The notes below the pieces were generated by a model. It searched no databases, was not told the DNA's origin, and saw only the letters and a list, made by a program, of their open reading frames with translations. A DNA stretch of 64,000 nucleotides from JAHEEL01 sp942491345 (GTDB taxonomy: Bacteria > Actinomycetota > Acidimicrobiia > Spongiisociales > UBA5794): assembly GCA_942491345.1 (NCBI GenBank), contig CALOAN010000011.1, positions 186,001 through 250,000 on the forward strand. The letters run 5' to 3'. Positions 1 to 7,795 of this stretch are shown one piece after another. Made by a program: the position numbers and the translations under genes. Each line of letters starts with the position of its first letter. The first letter of the stretch is position 1.

Positions 1-163
1 CCTCGGCGTTGTCGAAGAAGTTGACACCCGCGTCGTATGCAGCGCTCATGCATTCGAGACTGTCGTCCTTCTCCTGCTGACTCCCGAAAGTGAGCCATGA
101 CCCGTACGAGAACACACTGGTCTTGATTCCGGCATTCCCCAGGCGGCGGTACTGCATCTCCAT
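1..163 (-). CDS. Aldo/keto reductase, N-terminal part (runs off left edge)
   Basis: The reverse strand encodes 54 codons starting at the ATG of positions 163-161. The N-terminus reads YRRLGNAGIKTSVFSYGSW, followed by AAYDAGVNFFDNAE. That is the first beta-alpha units of an aldo/keto reductase TIM barrel, and FFDNAE carries the Asp of the family's catalytic tetrad. These enzymes use NAD(P)H to reduce carbonyl compounds; the substrate here is unknown. A GAGAGG Shine-Dalgarno site lies seven bases upstream of this ATG and supports it over the ATG two codons later. The C-terminal part is outside the window. Confidence 0.85.
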   Translation of the reverse strand, partial: MEMQYRRLGNAGIKTSVFSYGSWLTFGSQQEKDDSLECMSAAYDAGVNFFDNAE

Positions 164-291
164 CTCATTTCCTCTCGAAGCGTCAACTACTCCACCCTAG
201 GCGTCCCCATCTCGGGACTAGCCACGACGGTTTGATGGACCCCGATCGTTACGGTGGGGGTCCGACGGCGCGCACTCCGAGGCCGCCCATT

Positions 292-308
292 GGTGCCGCT
301 ATGTGCGG
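292..308. repeat. 17-bp repeat, copy 1 (second copy at 2146-2162)
   Basis: The 17 bases GGTGCCGCTATGTGCGG occur identically here and at 2146-2162, both in non-coding sequence. This copy sits just downstream of the DinB-like gene (minus strand) and contains GCCGC-N5-GCGGC, which can form a five-pair hairpin. Its function is unknown; it may be part of a weak terminator. Confidence 0.5.
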
Positions 309-321
309 CTCCTACCCCTGC

Positions 322-846
322 TCACACTGCCCGAGCTACTACGTCCCTCTCATGGTGATGGAACTCGTGCCCAAGCCAGCGAAGCCCGTCAGCAACGTCT
401 CCCATTCCCCAATCACCGTGCTCAAAGGGTGTGTCGAAGGCCACGGTGGCGGTGACCTCGACGAACGTCTCGACGGCCGACCTCAACGCCCAGAGTCCTG
501 CGGAGGTGGGCAACGAGCGGTAGCCGCGAACCTCGGCGAGTTCATCAGGGTCCCAGCCAACGAGTCGCGATCCGGGCGTCTCGCTGATCTGTACCCACCG
601 CTCGGCCCAGCTTCTGGCCAGGTCGGTGAGATGCCAGAGGTAGGCGGTGGCATTCCAGGAGCCATCCGCCTGACTCTTCATCCCATTCTTACCGGCCAGG
701 GCAACCTCGAATCGGTCGGGGCTTGACAAGATCACAGATAGCGCATCCCCGGCATCGATTGACCAGCTATATCCGCAGGCCAGACAGACCTTTGGCGGGT
801 CACCCTCGTAGACCCAGCGGAGCGCCCCGTCCAAGAATGGAGTCAT
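322..846 (-). CDS. DinB-superfamily protein
   Basis: A 174-residue protein. The pattern HLTDLARSW near residue 72 and HEFHHHERDV near the C-terminus resembles the spaced His residues that bind metal in the DinB/YfiT four-helix bundle. This superfamily includes thiol-dependent S-transferases and isomerases (mycothiol or bacillithiol in Gram-positives). A CLAC motif at residues 21-24 gives an N-terminal half zinc-ribbon that I do not know from the family. I chose the ATG at 846 because the longer reading frame upstream does not look protein-like. No substrate can be inferred. The gene stands alone on the minus strand. Confidence 0.7.
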   Translation of the reverse strand: MTPFLDGALRWVYEGDPPKVCLACGYSWSIDAGDALSVILSSPDRFEVALAGKNGMKSQADGSWNATAYLWHLTDLARSWAERWVQISETPGSRLVGWDPDELAEVRGYRSLPTSAGLWALRSAVETFVEVTATVAFDTPFEHGDWGMGDVADGLRWLGHEFHHHERDVVARAV

Positions 847-1035
847 GCCCGATGCCGCCTCTTCATCCTGCCTCCCCGGCCGAAGATCCGCTCGTATTGT
901 TGCAGACGACACGACGATGCGGTGACTGCAAGTGCACACAACCAGCGTTCTGGGCGGTCTGCTCCACTCGTTCTGCCCACCCATAGGCTTCGATATGCGT
1001 GCAGCAGTCCTCGGGGAATTGTCCGGACGTTTTCG

Positions 1036-1845
1036 TCATTGGGCGGCCTGCGTCTTGGCTTCGTCCTCGTCGCGGGTGCGCGGCCACCGCGACCGGTGGC
1101 GGGCACGCCAGGTGTCTAGAACGGTGGGATCGCCGGTCAACGCGATCGCGGTGTCGTCTCCTCGATTCCACACGGCGAGGTACAGGTCGGCGGCGAGTCC
1201 GGTGAGGACGAGGTCGGCGGGGCCGTCAGCTCGGACCGTGTCGATCCCGTCCGGTCCAAGATTGACGAGCCAACGCTCGTCGACGTCGCTGGGGGAGATC
1301 GCCATCGTCACACAGGACTCGAGTGGGAGCCAGTCGGTCCTGGGAGCCATGGCGGTCAGGATCTCGTCGATGCCGTCGGAGGCGAACGCCGGGTCGAACC
1401 CGCTCACCGTCGCGGTTGCCGACTCGGCGTCGAAGCGGTGAATCGCCGTCTCGTGGGCTTGGCGGCGCGCCCACATCTGGCGGGGCGATGGCGCAGGGAG
1501 AAATGTCCACGTGGCGAGGTCCGACGGCGCCGACTCGAGCTCGGCCACGAGGTTGGCGTTCGTGGCGAGGTAGTAGTCGATCAAGGCCTCGTCATCGGGC
1601 CAGAAGGTTGCCAGATTCGGCCAGGCGGCCTCGAGGTCGGCCAGCTCTGAGACGCCCTCTCGCACGGCGCGTCGCGCGACGTGGGACGCTGCCCACAGGT
1701 GGATCTCGCTCAGATGGCGGAGGAGTTCGCGGGTGTCCCATCCGGGACACCACCGGATGGGGTCGTCGAGCCGAGCGCGGGAGGCGGCTGCGGCGAGCCG
1801 CCCGCCCTCTCGACTGATTGCCTCAATGTGGGTATCGACATCCAT
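1036..1845 (-). CDS. Maleylpyruvate isomerase-family mycothiol-dependent enzyme
   Basis: A 269-residue protein of the MDMPI/DinB superfamily. The N-terminal helical bundle carries RWCPGWDTRELLRHLSEIH, the family's typical PGW...HL segment with its first metal-binding His, and RRQAHETAIHRFDA with the second His pair. The C-terminal part (VRADGPADLVLTGLAADLY) is the usual SCP2-like domain. Family members use mycothiol as a thiol cofactor, but the actual reaction is unknown. The ATG at 1845 is preceded by a strong AAGGAGG Shine-Dalgarno site, which rules out the longer reading frame. The gene is monocistronic. Confidence 0.85.
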   Translation of the reverse strand: MDVDTHIEAISREGGRLAAAASRARLDDPIRWCPGWDTRELLRHLSEIHLWAASHVARRAVREGVSELADLEAAWPNLATFWPDDEALIDYYLATNANLVAELESAPSDLATWTFLPAPSPRQMWARRQAHETAIHRFDAESATATVSGFDPAFASDGIDEILTAMAPRTDWLPLESCVTMAISPSDVDERWLVNLGPDGIDTVRADGPADLVLTGLAADLYLAVWNRGDDTAIALTGDPTVLDTWRARHRSRWPRTRDEDEAKTQAAQ

Positions 1846-2465
1846 CGGTGTCCTCCTTGCAGGCTTGGATTGCCTTGAAGGACAATGGCCTGTACTACAA
1901 GGTCCCACAGAAAGCTATGCTGCAACTTGCAGTAAGTCAAGGGATATGGCGCCGTGAGCGAGGCCCCGCGTGCCAGCCCTTCTCGAATTCCGCACCGCCT
2001 CGGCGCACGGGCCGTAGGCCTATGGAGTAAGAAATCGCCTGCCGGGCCACGCAAGTGAGTCCACACCTCGGCTCTCGCTCAACCGACGGGCAGGCGATCA
2101 CACCACGGAATCCCCGCACCGCGTTCGGACCGTAGGGGTCGCATAGGTGCCGCTATGTGCGGGGTCATTCCTGTGTGGCTGTCTCGTATCCGGTGTCGGT
2201 GAGGGTGTTGGCGGTGAGCCGGTTTCCGGTTGGGCTGGGGTGGGTGCCGTCACTGTCGATGAGTCCGCTGATGCGCGGGTCTTGGTCGTGGTGGGGGTGA
2301 GGCTCCGCCGGTCGGAGAAGGTGCGAACCCTGCCGGGCCCACTGCCTGTTCCGGAACCGACAACGAGCGTCTGTTGTATCGAATGCTTTGGCCACCAAGC
2401 CGACGAGGCAACAGCTATCGCGACTTCCACCGTCGGTGATTCGCCAGGAGGAGCTTCGGGTTGGC
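1846..2465. other. Gene-free stretch with small inverted repeats
   Basis: About 620 bases without a convincing gene; the reading frames here have no recognisable protein character. It holds CTGCAACTTGCAG (1920-1932), a tight palindrome upstream of the isomerase gene. It also holds a 10-bp inverted repeat ATCGCCTGCC / GGCAGGCGAT (2034-2043 and 2089-2098) enclosing 45 bases. The second copy of the 17-bp repeat lies at 2146-2162. Confidence 0.5.
2146..2162. repeat. 17-bp repeat, copy 2
   Basis: Identical to positions 292-308 over 17 bases, in non-coding sequence between the mycothiol-dependent isomerase and the ABC permease. The flanking bases differ after the match ends, so this is a short dispersed repeat rather than a recent large duplication. 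Confidence 0.5.
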
Positions 2466-3224
2466 TCAGCTGCCTTCGCGCAGCGTACGGGACGCGAGAA
2501 CCAGCACTCCGGCGGTGAGCAGCGGGAGCGCCACGAACGGCCCCAAGGTGTCGAGAACCGTTCCTCCAGAAATAACCCCCTGCAGGACTTCATTTGCGTA
2601 GAACAGCGGTGTGAACCGGGCCAGCACCTGCGCCCAGGTCGGGAGATCCTCGACGGCCACGATCATGCCAGAGAGGAATACCGATGGCACGATGATGAGA
2701 GGGATGAACGGGATCACTTGGCCCTCCGTCCTCGCGAAATTGGAGACGAGAATCCCGAGGGCCATCGAGAGGACTGCAAGTAGCCAGATGACGAGGTATA
2801 TCTGAACGTAGGAGCCGATTGAGTAGCCGAGATCGAACAGGAATGCGACCCAGGTGAGAATGAGGAGCGACTGCCACGTGGCTAGCACGGTGTAGGCCGC
2901 CAGATAGCCGCCGATGATCTCCAGTTGTCGATACCCGTTGATGAACATCCTCTCCATCGTGCCTCCAACCCGTTCTCGGACCAGCACCAGTGCTGTGAGG
3001 ATGTAAGTAACAAAATGCACGATGAAGGCTGCACCGGGAACCGCAAACCGAGTCTGGTCGAACATTGGGATGTCGATGGCGTCGAAGAACATCTTCAGGA
3101 GGAAGGTGATGACGAGTGGGATGATCAGCGACACAGCAACGAAGCGCGGATCGGCCCGCAGTTGGCGGAGGACCCGCCCTCCGAGGGCGCGCGCCCTATG
3201 CGGAGCGAGCGGCGTCATCGTCAA
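2466..3224 (-). CDS. ABC-2 type transporter permease
   Basis: A 252-residue integral membrane protein with about six hydrophobic segments, including VSLIIPLVITFLL near residue 33, AAFIVHFVTYILTALVLV, LLILTWVAFLFDLGY and FIPLIIVPSVFLSGMIV. The ALVLVRERVGGTMERMF segment is the typical ABC-2 export permease cytoplasmic loop. It is expected to form the membrane half of an exporter with the ATPase encoded directly upstream; the two genes overlap by 29 bases. The exported compound (drug, lipid or polysaccharide) cannot be told. The start is uncertain between ATG 3224 and ATG 3218. Confidence 0.88.
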   Translation of the reverse strand: MTMTPLAPHRARALGGRVLRQLRADPRFVAVSLIIPLVITFLLKMFFDAIDIPMFDQTRFAVPGAAFIVHFVTYILTALVLVRERVGGTMERMFINGYRQLEIIGGYLAAYTVLATWQSLLILTWVAFLFDLGYSIGSYVQIYLVIWLLAVLSMALGILVSNFARTEGQVIPFIPLIIVPSVFLSGMIVAVEDLPTWAQVLARFTPLFYANEVLQGVISGGTVLDTLGPFVALPLLTAGVLVLASRTLREGS

Positions 3225-4053
3225 TCATCCGCAGCACAATGTCCTCCAAGGTCTCTCGATCGATTTCTACTCTGTCGACTCTGTCTCGCGCGGCGAGCAG
3301 GCGCGGTAGATCGACGCTGTAGTCATTGACGACCATCTCTTCGACGTGGTCCTGCTGCCACAACCGAATCGTGGCTCGGCCCTGCCCCAGCAACGTGCGT
3401 GGCTCCTCGGCCACCAACACTCGACCAGCGCGCATGATCGCCACCCGGTCGCACTCGAGAGCTTCCGACATCTGATGGGTCGACACGATCATCGTCGTAC
3501 CACTGGCGGCCAACCGGTGGAACCCAGTCCAGAAGACTTCCCGCAGCTTGGGGTCGATTCCTGCCGTCGGCTCGTCGAGGAAGAGGAGATCGGGTTCGTG
3601 GGCAAGGGCGCATGCCAGCGAGACGCGCTGTTTCATTCCTCCCGATAGCGTGTAGACGGGATCGTCGGCACGGTCGGCGAGTTCGATGAATTCCAGGGCG
3701 GCGCGAGCCTTCCCGGCGGCGTCGTCTCTCGTATGGGCGGCAGCGAAGAACCGCACGTTGGCAAATGCCGACAGGTCCTCATACAGCGCTGGCTCCTGGG
3801 GCATGTAGCCCAGCCGAGCCCGAATCTCATAGCGATCGTGCCTCGGGTCGAGACCAAGCACCGCAATCTCGCCTTCATCTGGCTGAAGTGCCCCAGCGAG
3901 CGCACGGATCAGAGTTGTCTTTCCTGCACCGTTGGGCCCGACCAGACCGAAGATCTGGCCATCGGCAACCTCCAGATCCATATCTGTCAGCGCTTTGACC
4001 GCACCGAAAGACTTGCTCACGGAACTGACGGAAATCGCAAGCGAGGCGGCCAC
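3196..4053 (-). CDS. ABC transporter ATP-binding protein
   Basis: A 285-residue ATPase with Walker A GPNGAGKTT (residues 39-47), signature LSGGMKQR, Walker B LLFLDEPTAGID and the H-loop STHQ. The architecture (one nucleotide-binding domain plus a short C-terminal extension, next to an ABC-2 permease) is that of DrrA/NatA-type exporters. The GTG at 4053 has no Shine-Dalgarno site. It is preceded by TAGTCT six bases upstream, and an in-frame stop lies four codons back, so a leaderless start is likely. It is translationally coupled to the permease. Confidence 0.92.
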   Translation of the reverse strand: MAASLAISVSSVSKSFGAVKALTDMDLEVADGQIFGLVGPNGAGKTTLIRALAGALQPDEGEIAVLGLDPRHDRYEIRARLGYMPQEPALYEDLSAFANVRFFAAAHTRDDAAGKARAALEFIELADRADDPVYTLSGGMKQRVSLACALAHEPDLLFLDEPTAGIDPKLREVFWTGFHRLAASGTTMIVSTHQMSEALECDRVAIMRAGRVLVAEEPRTLLGQGRATIRLWQQDHVEEMVVNDYSVDLPRLLAARDRVDRVEIDRETLEDIVLRMIDDDAARSA

Positions 4054-4059
4054 AGGGCG

Positions 4060-4065
4060 AGACTA
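4060..4065 (-). promoter_or_regulatory. -10 element of the ABC exporter operon (leaderless)
   Basis: On the minus strand TAGTCT lies six bases before the GTG start of the ATPase gene, and there is no ribosome binding site. This fits the leaderless-promoter pattern seen throughout the window and fixes the GTG as start. Confidence 0.5.
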
Positions 4066-4640
4066 CACCCCCTCGTACGAGACGCTTCTCGCGCCTGTCG
4101 AGTTGGCTCGCGTCCTGTCCTGCTGGACCCACCGAGGGGTCAACTCGACCGCATCCGATGTCGATGCATTCCTGCGAGGATTCTTCGAGGAGGGTGCTCT
4201 CACGGAGAGCAGCCTCCTCTGGGAAGTCACCGACTGAACCGAAGGCCGCTCAAGGCAAACACCCATATCCAGCGTGGCCGGCCCCGCATCCTGATCACCG
4301 GGTCTTCGGATCGGTCACTCCCGCACCCGACGCCAAACCTACACGCCCCCAACCGACGCCCAGCCGGTCCCCGCCGTCGCGCCCCAAACAACCCCCTTGA
4401 CACAAAGAGGCTTCGTTATCGGCGGCCTGCTCCGTGGCCGCAGCTCACGTTCCGCTTCGTGGTGGACGCTCACACCGGTGGACCCATGACCGCCACATCG
4501 AGCGTTCGCCGTGAGCCGATAGTCGGGCCACAAGGTCAGTCAGGCCGTCCGAGATGCCCCTACTCACGATCCGCCGTGGCGTGTAGGTTCGGTGCGGACG
4601 GCGATCGCGGGATCGCCGCAGCAGGGAAACGGAGACCTCC
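4066..4640. other. Gene-free stretch
   Basis: About 575 bases between the ABC operon (leftward) and the SnoaL-like gene (rightward). A rightward reading frame ending at 4237 looks weakly protein-like over its last 55 codons, but it has no start codon or ribosome binding site in the right place. I see no RNA gene or repeat here. Confidence 0.4.
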
Positions 4641-5060
4641 ATGTCCGATCTCAAGGAACTGACCCAGCGGCTCATCGACGGGATCAATCAAGCCAATCTC
4701 GACGTGATTGACGAACTGATGGACGATGACTTCGTCGAGCACGAGGAGTTGCCGCCGGGCGTACCTGGCGGGAAGGAGGCACCCCGTGTCCTCTTCTCCA
4801 TGATGCGCAACGCCTTCCCGGACTTCCGCTACGACGCGGAGGACATGCTCCAGGACGGGGACAAGGTGGTGATCCGGTCGCGCTTTTCGGGAACCCACAA
4901 CGGCGGCGAGTTCATGGGCATCCCTCCGACCGGGAACCGTTTCGACATAGCGGTCATTGACATCATGGAGTTCGCCGGTGACAAGATGATCGGTCACTGG
5001 GGCGTCATGGACAACGCCGCCATGATGCAGCAGCTCGGAGTGGGAGACCCACCCGGCTAA
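4641..5060 (+). CDS. SnoaL-like / ester cyclase family protein
   Basis: A 139-residue NTF2-fold protein. Typical features are the N-terminal helix with NLDVIDELMDDDFVEHE and FPDFRYDAEDMLQDGDKVV. The segment RSRFSGTHNGGEFMGIPPTG is characteristic of the SnoaL/ester-cyclase family. Some relatives cyclise polyketides; most stand-alone members have no known substrate. A CGGAGA Shine-Dalgarno site lies a few bases before the ATG. It stands alone just left of an IS3-family element and may have been interrupted from its former neighbours by that insertion. Confidence 0.8.
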   Translation: MSDLKELTQRLIDGINQANLDVIDELMDDDFVEHEELPPGVPGGKEAPRVLFSMMRNAFPDFRYDAEDMLQDGDKVVIRSRFSGTHNGGEFMGIPPTGNRFDIAVIDIMEFAGDKMIGHWGVMDNAAMMQQLGVGDPPG

Positions 5061-5132
5061 GAAGCCACTTCCGGGTCGTTCAGACAAGGGCGGCCACGGG
5101 TCCGAGCGCTCACCCACAACCGGCACCATGAG

Positions 5133-5158
5133 TGGAGTTCCCCCTGTGAGCCGGACAC
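5133..5158 (+). repeat. IS left terminal inverted repeat
   Basis: These 26 bases match the inverted right end at 6408-6433 except within a five-base central block. Confidence 0.85.
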
Positions 5159-5197
5159 CCCGACAATGGGCGGTGAGTCGCCTGGAGGGGAGTCCAG

Positions 5198-5509
5198 TTG
5201 GAGAAGCAAGAGGAGCCGGCGAAGAGGTCGAGGCGGAAGTTCAGTGACGAGTTCAAACGCGACGCGGTGGAGATCGTCCGGAGTTCGGACAAGTCGATCG
5301 CTCAGGTTGCCCGCGAGTTGGGGATCTACGACTCGACGTTGGGGAACTGGGTCAAACAAGACGAGATCGACCGCGGTGAGCGTGATGGCGTGTCGACGAG
5401 CGATCGGGAAGAGGTCGCGGAGTTGCGGCGGGAGAACGCCCGGCTGCGGATGGAGCGTGAACTCTTAAAGCGAGCTGTGGCCTTCTGGGTGAAGGAGTCG
5501 AACGAGTGA
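5198..5509 (+). CDS. IS3-family transposase OrfA
   Basis: A 103-residue protein with a helix-turn-helix (KFSDEFKRDAVEIVR, then SIAQVARELGIYDSTLGNW) that binds the element ends. A C-terminal leucine-zipper-like helix (VAELRRENARLRMERELL) serves for multimerisation. It starts at TTG 5198 with a GGAGGGG Shine-Dalgarno site seven bases upstream. Its stop overlaps the start of orfB (GTGATG, 5506-5511). In related elements a ribosomal frameshift in this region produces the OrfAB transposase. Confidence 0.9.
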   Translation: MEKQEEPAKRSRRKFSDEFKRDAVEIVRSSDKSIAQVARELGIYDSTLGNWVKQDEIDRGERDGVSTSDREEVAELRRENARLRMERELLKRAVAFWVKESNE

Positions 5510-6401
5510 TGCTCTACCGCTTCGTCGACGAACAGAAGGCTGCGGGGTTTCCGATAGAGCGCATCTGTGAGGTTGCTGGCGTGTCGACGTCGGCGTACTA
5601 CGACTGGAAGAGACACCGTGATGGGGTCGTCACCACTGCTGAGCTTCATGAACGGCTGCTGGTGAACACGATCCGACAGATCCATAAGGCGTCGGACGGC
5701 ACATACGGGTCGCCTCGCGTCACTGCAGAGCTACACGATCAGGGCCGGGTCATCAACCACAAGCGGGTCGAACGCCTGATGCGGGTCTATGACATTGTTG
5801 GCCATACGCCCAAGAAGCGGACCGTGACGACGATCCCGTATGGGGCGCATCGCATCCCCGACCTCGTGAAGCGGGACTTCACACCTGACGGGCTCGATGT
5901 GACGTGGTGCGGCGACATCACGTATATCCGGACGTGGGAAGGGTTCCTGTATCTCAGCTTCGTCGAGGACCTGGCGTCTCGACGCATCCTCGGTATGTCG
6001 ATGGCGAGCCACATGCGCGCCAGCCTCGCGAGTGACGCCCTCACCGAAGCCGTCGGGACCCGCGGCGGACACGTCGCCGGTGTCGTGTTCCATTCCATAG
6101 GGGCAGCCAATACACCTCCGGCGAATACGGCGACCTCTGCAACGGCTACCGGGTCACCCAGTCGGTGGGCCGCACCGGGGTGTGTTGGGACAACGCACCA
6201 GCCGAATCATTCATCGCCACCCTGAAGAAGGAACTCGTCTACCGAACCACGTTCCGCACCAGAGCCGAGGCCCGCCTCGCGATCCGCCACTGGATCGAAT
6301 CCTGGTACAACCGCCGGCGCCGAAGCTCCGTCATTGGATACCAGACACCAACCGAATGGGAGAACCACTACCGTCACAACACCCAAACCCTGGCCGCATA
6401 A
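5506..6401 (+). pseudogene. IS3-family transposase OrfB, broken by a one-base deletion
   Basis: The frame starting at 5506 encodes the HTH_21 segment and the integrase core with the first catalytic Asp (WCGDITYI). It runs out of frame after CATTCC at 6091-6096. The expected next residues DRGSQYTSGEYGD are restored by adding one G between 6096 and 6097. Reading then continues in another frame through CWDNAPAESFIATLKKEL, which holds the catalytic Glu, to the stop at 6401. The deletion hits the second Asp of the DDE triad. The repaired protein would be about 298 residues, the family's usual length. Confidence 0.88.
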
Positions 6402-6407
6402 CAACCG

Positions 6408-6433
6408 TGTCCGGCCAGCGGGGGGAACTCCAG
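6408..6433 (-). repeat. IS right terminal inverted repeat
   Basis: Reverse complement reads TGGAGTTCCCCC, a five-base variable block, then GCCGGACAC, matching the left end at 5133-5158. Confidence 0.85.
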
Positions 6434-6523
6434 CTCTTTCTAGGCATGCATGTGTGTCGGGATGCCCGTGGACCGGCGTCGGTGCTCTGTGCAAGCCATG
6501 ACTGCAAAGGTCCGATCCCGCCC

Positions 6524-6709
6524 CTACTTCTTTGCCCAGAACGTATGACTGCATCGTGGGCACTGCAACTCGATGTCGCTACCTGACCACCATGTTCCGC
6601 CGCGGGTGCCGCCGGTCTCGCGGAAGTCGGTCACTCGTACGAGTGCGCCACAGGCGTCACACCGCTGCGTCGTGATGCGTCGCCACCTGTCGCGTATCCA
6701 CCGTTGCAT
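6524..6709 (-). CDS. Small zinc-ribbon protein
   Basis: A 61-residue basic protein with two CxxC knuckles, CDACGALVRV and CPRCSHTFW, separated by about 30 residues, as in zinc-ribbon folds. I do not recognise the family. The ATG at 6709 lacks a Shine-Dalgarno site but has TAGCGT six bases upstream, the same leaderless pattern as other genes here, which raises my trust in it. It lies between the IS right end and the tRNA genes. Function is unknown; nucleic-acid binding is only a guess from the fold and the basic N-terminus (RWIRDRWRR). Confidence 0.55.
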   Translation of the reverse strand: MQRWIRDRWRRITTQRCDACGALVRVTDFRETGGTRGGTWWSGSDIELQCPRCSHTFWAKK

Positions 6710-6715
6710 GGCCGC

Positions 6716-6721
6716 ACGCTA
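6716..6721 (-). promoter_or_regulatory. -10 element of the zinc-ribbon gene (leaderless)
   Basis: TAGCGT on the minus strand, six bases before the ATG at 6709, without a ribosome binding site. Confidence 0.4.
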
Positions 6722-6903
6722 CCCGAGTCGTCAATGCAGCTATGAGGAAGTTGCATGACCCGCTCGATCGAGCGTGATGTCGCCGGTTCTACGGCAGGTT
6801 GAGGTCCAACGCCATCTCCAGTACTCAAGGTGCTTTCCGAGGCCAACGCGGACCCCACGCGGACCGACACCCAAGAAGCAATAGGCGGAGCAGCCTGAGT
6901 AAC

Positions 6904-6936
6904 GACGGAAACCCATACTGTGTATGGGTTTCCGTC
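6904..6936 (-). terminator. Strong hairpin behind the tRNA cluster
   Basis: A perfect 15-bp stem (GACGGAAACCCATAC paired with its complement) with a three-base loop begins three bases after the tRNA-Val 3' end on the minus strand. No clear U-run follows, which is common in high-GC actinobacteria. It may end the transcript or guide 3' processing. Confidence 0.65.
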
Positions 6937-6938
6937 TG

Positions 6939-7010
6939 TGGGCGCTACTGGGATTGAACCAGTGACCTCTGCCGTGTCGAGGCAGCGCTCTGCCGCTGAG
7001 CTAAGCGCCC
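6939..7010 (-). tRNA. tRNA-Val(GAC)
   Basis: A full cloverleaf on the minus strand, 72 nt. Acceptor GGGCGCT/AGCGCCC, D arm GCTC/GAGC, anticodon stem CTGCC/GGCAG with loop TCGACAC (anticodon GAC), T arm ACTGG-TTCAATC-CCAGT, discriminator A. No CCA is encoded. Confidence 0.95.
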
Positions 7011-7033
7011 GTATTGGGCATTGTATCCCGCCG

Positions 7034-7104
7034 AGGCGACGCCGGGAATCGAACCCGGGTACAGGGTTTTGCAGACCCTTGCCTCACCACTCGGCCACGT
7101 CGCC
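7034..7104 (-). tRNA. tRNA-Cys(GCA)
   Basis: A full cloverleaf on the minus strand, 71 nt. Acceptor GGCGACG/CGTCGCC, anticodon stem AGGGT/ACCCT with loop CTGCAAA (anticodon GCA), T arm CCGGG-TTCGATT-CCCGG and discriminator U, which is the Cys identity base. No CCA is encoded. Confidence 0.95.
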
Positions 7105-7144
7105 GAGACCTTTGTCAACAAAGGGCGGCCGAAACCGCCCTCCG

Positions 7145-7217
7145 AGCGGACGACCGGATTCGAACCGGCGACCTCAACCTTGGCAAGGTTGCGCTCTACC
7201 AGCTGAGCTACGTCCGC
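7145..7217 (-). tRNA. tRNA-Gly(GCC)
   Basis: A full cloverleaf on the minus strand, 73 nt. Acceptor GCGGACG/CGTCCGC, anticodon stem CAACC/GGTTG with loop TTGCCAA (anticodon GCC), T arm GCCGG-TTCGAAT-CCGGT, discriminator U. It lies 37 bases downstream of dut and may be co-transcribed with it and the two other tRNAs. Confidence 0.95.
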
Positions 7218-7254
7218 GCTGGATCGGATGCTACCACGGAGCCGTCCGAACAGA

Positions 7255-7683
7255 TCATGAGCCGGTTGATCCAAAGCCTCCGGAACCACGCGTCGTCACC
7301 GGGAGTTCGTCTACCCCGACGAACTCCTGAACAACGATCGGAACCACTACAAGCTGAGCTATCCGGTCCCCGCGTTCGATGACAAAGACCTCCTGCGACA
7401 GGTTCACCAGAATGACCTTGATCTCGCCGCGATACCCAGCATCAACCAGCCCGGGCCCATTCACAACCGAGATACCATGCCGTGCCGCGAGGCCGCTGCG
7501 CGGCGTGACGAAGCCCGCATAGCCGTCCGGGATAGCCACCGCGATGCCCGTAGCCACGACCTCCCGCTCCCCTGGAGCGAGCTCTGCTGCGTCACGCGCA
7601 TACAGGTCGACGCCGCCATCGCCGGGGTGGGCGTGGGCGGGGATGGGGAGTCCGTCGTCGATGCGCTTGAGGGGGATCTTCAC
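7255..7683 (-). CDS. dut: Deoxyuridine 5'-triphosphate nucleotidohydrolase (dUTPase)
   Basis: A 142-residue trimeric-type dUTPase. It hydrolyses dUTP to dUMP and pyrophosphate, keeping uracil out of DNA and feeding dTMP synthesis. All five family motifs are visible: GDGGVDLYA (1), PRSGLAARHGI (2), NGPGLVDAGYRGEI with the catalytic Asp (3), RGDRIAQLV (4) and the C-terminal RGSGGFGSTG (5). The start is GTG 7683 with no clear Shine-Dalgarno site. The three tRNA genes follow it on the same strand. Confidence 0.96.
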   Translation of the reverse strand: MKIPLKRIDDGLPIPAHAHPGDGGVDLYARDAAELAPGEREVVATGIAVAIPDGYAGFVTPRSGLAARHGISVVNGPGLVDAGYRGEIKVILVNLSQEVFVIERGDRIAQLVVVPIVVQEFVGVDELPVTTRGSGGFGSTGS

Positions 7684-7795
7684 TCGTTACATACCTGGGT
7701 CGCTTCGGCGGGATGGTATCGCGGACATCGCCGGCACGGTGCGCCAACTGTCGTGCCACGGGCAGTATCTTCTCATCAGTCGATCAGATGGACCT

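Larger units (their letters stand above)
5133..6433 (+). mobile_element. IS3-family insertion sequence, complete but with a frameshifted orfB
   Basis: A 1301-bp element. The left end (5133-5158) and the right end (6408-6433, inverted) match over TGGAGTTCCCCC, differ at several of the next five positions, then match over GCCGGACAC. These are 26-bp imperfect terminal inverted repeats. Inside are orfA and orfB in the overlapping arrangement of IS3 elements. I see no target duplication: GAG lies on the left and GCT on the right. A one-base loss in orfB should leave the element unable to move on its own. Confidence 0.88.

Noticed and set aside
2098..2593. Minus-strand reading frames in the gap before the ABC permease
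   Set aside because: Thr/Pro/Ser-rich low-complexity translations with no motif; they overlap the end of the permease gene.
3932..4237. Rightward 101-codon reading frame overlapping the ABC ATPase gene
   Set aside because: Its only ATG lies inside the antisense of the ATPase gene; the later protein-like part has no start codon or ribosome binding site.
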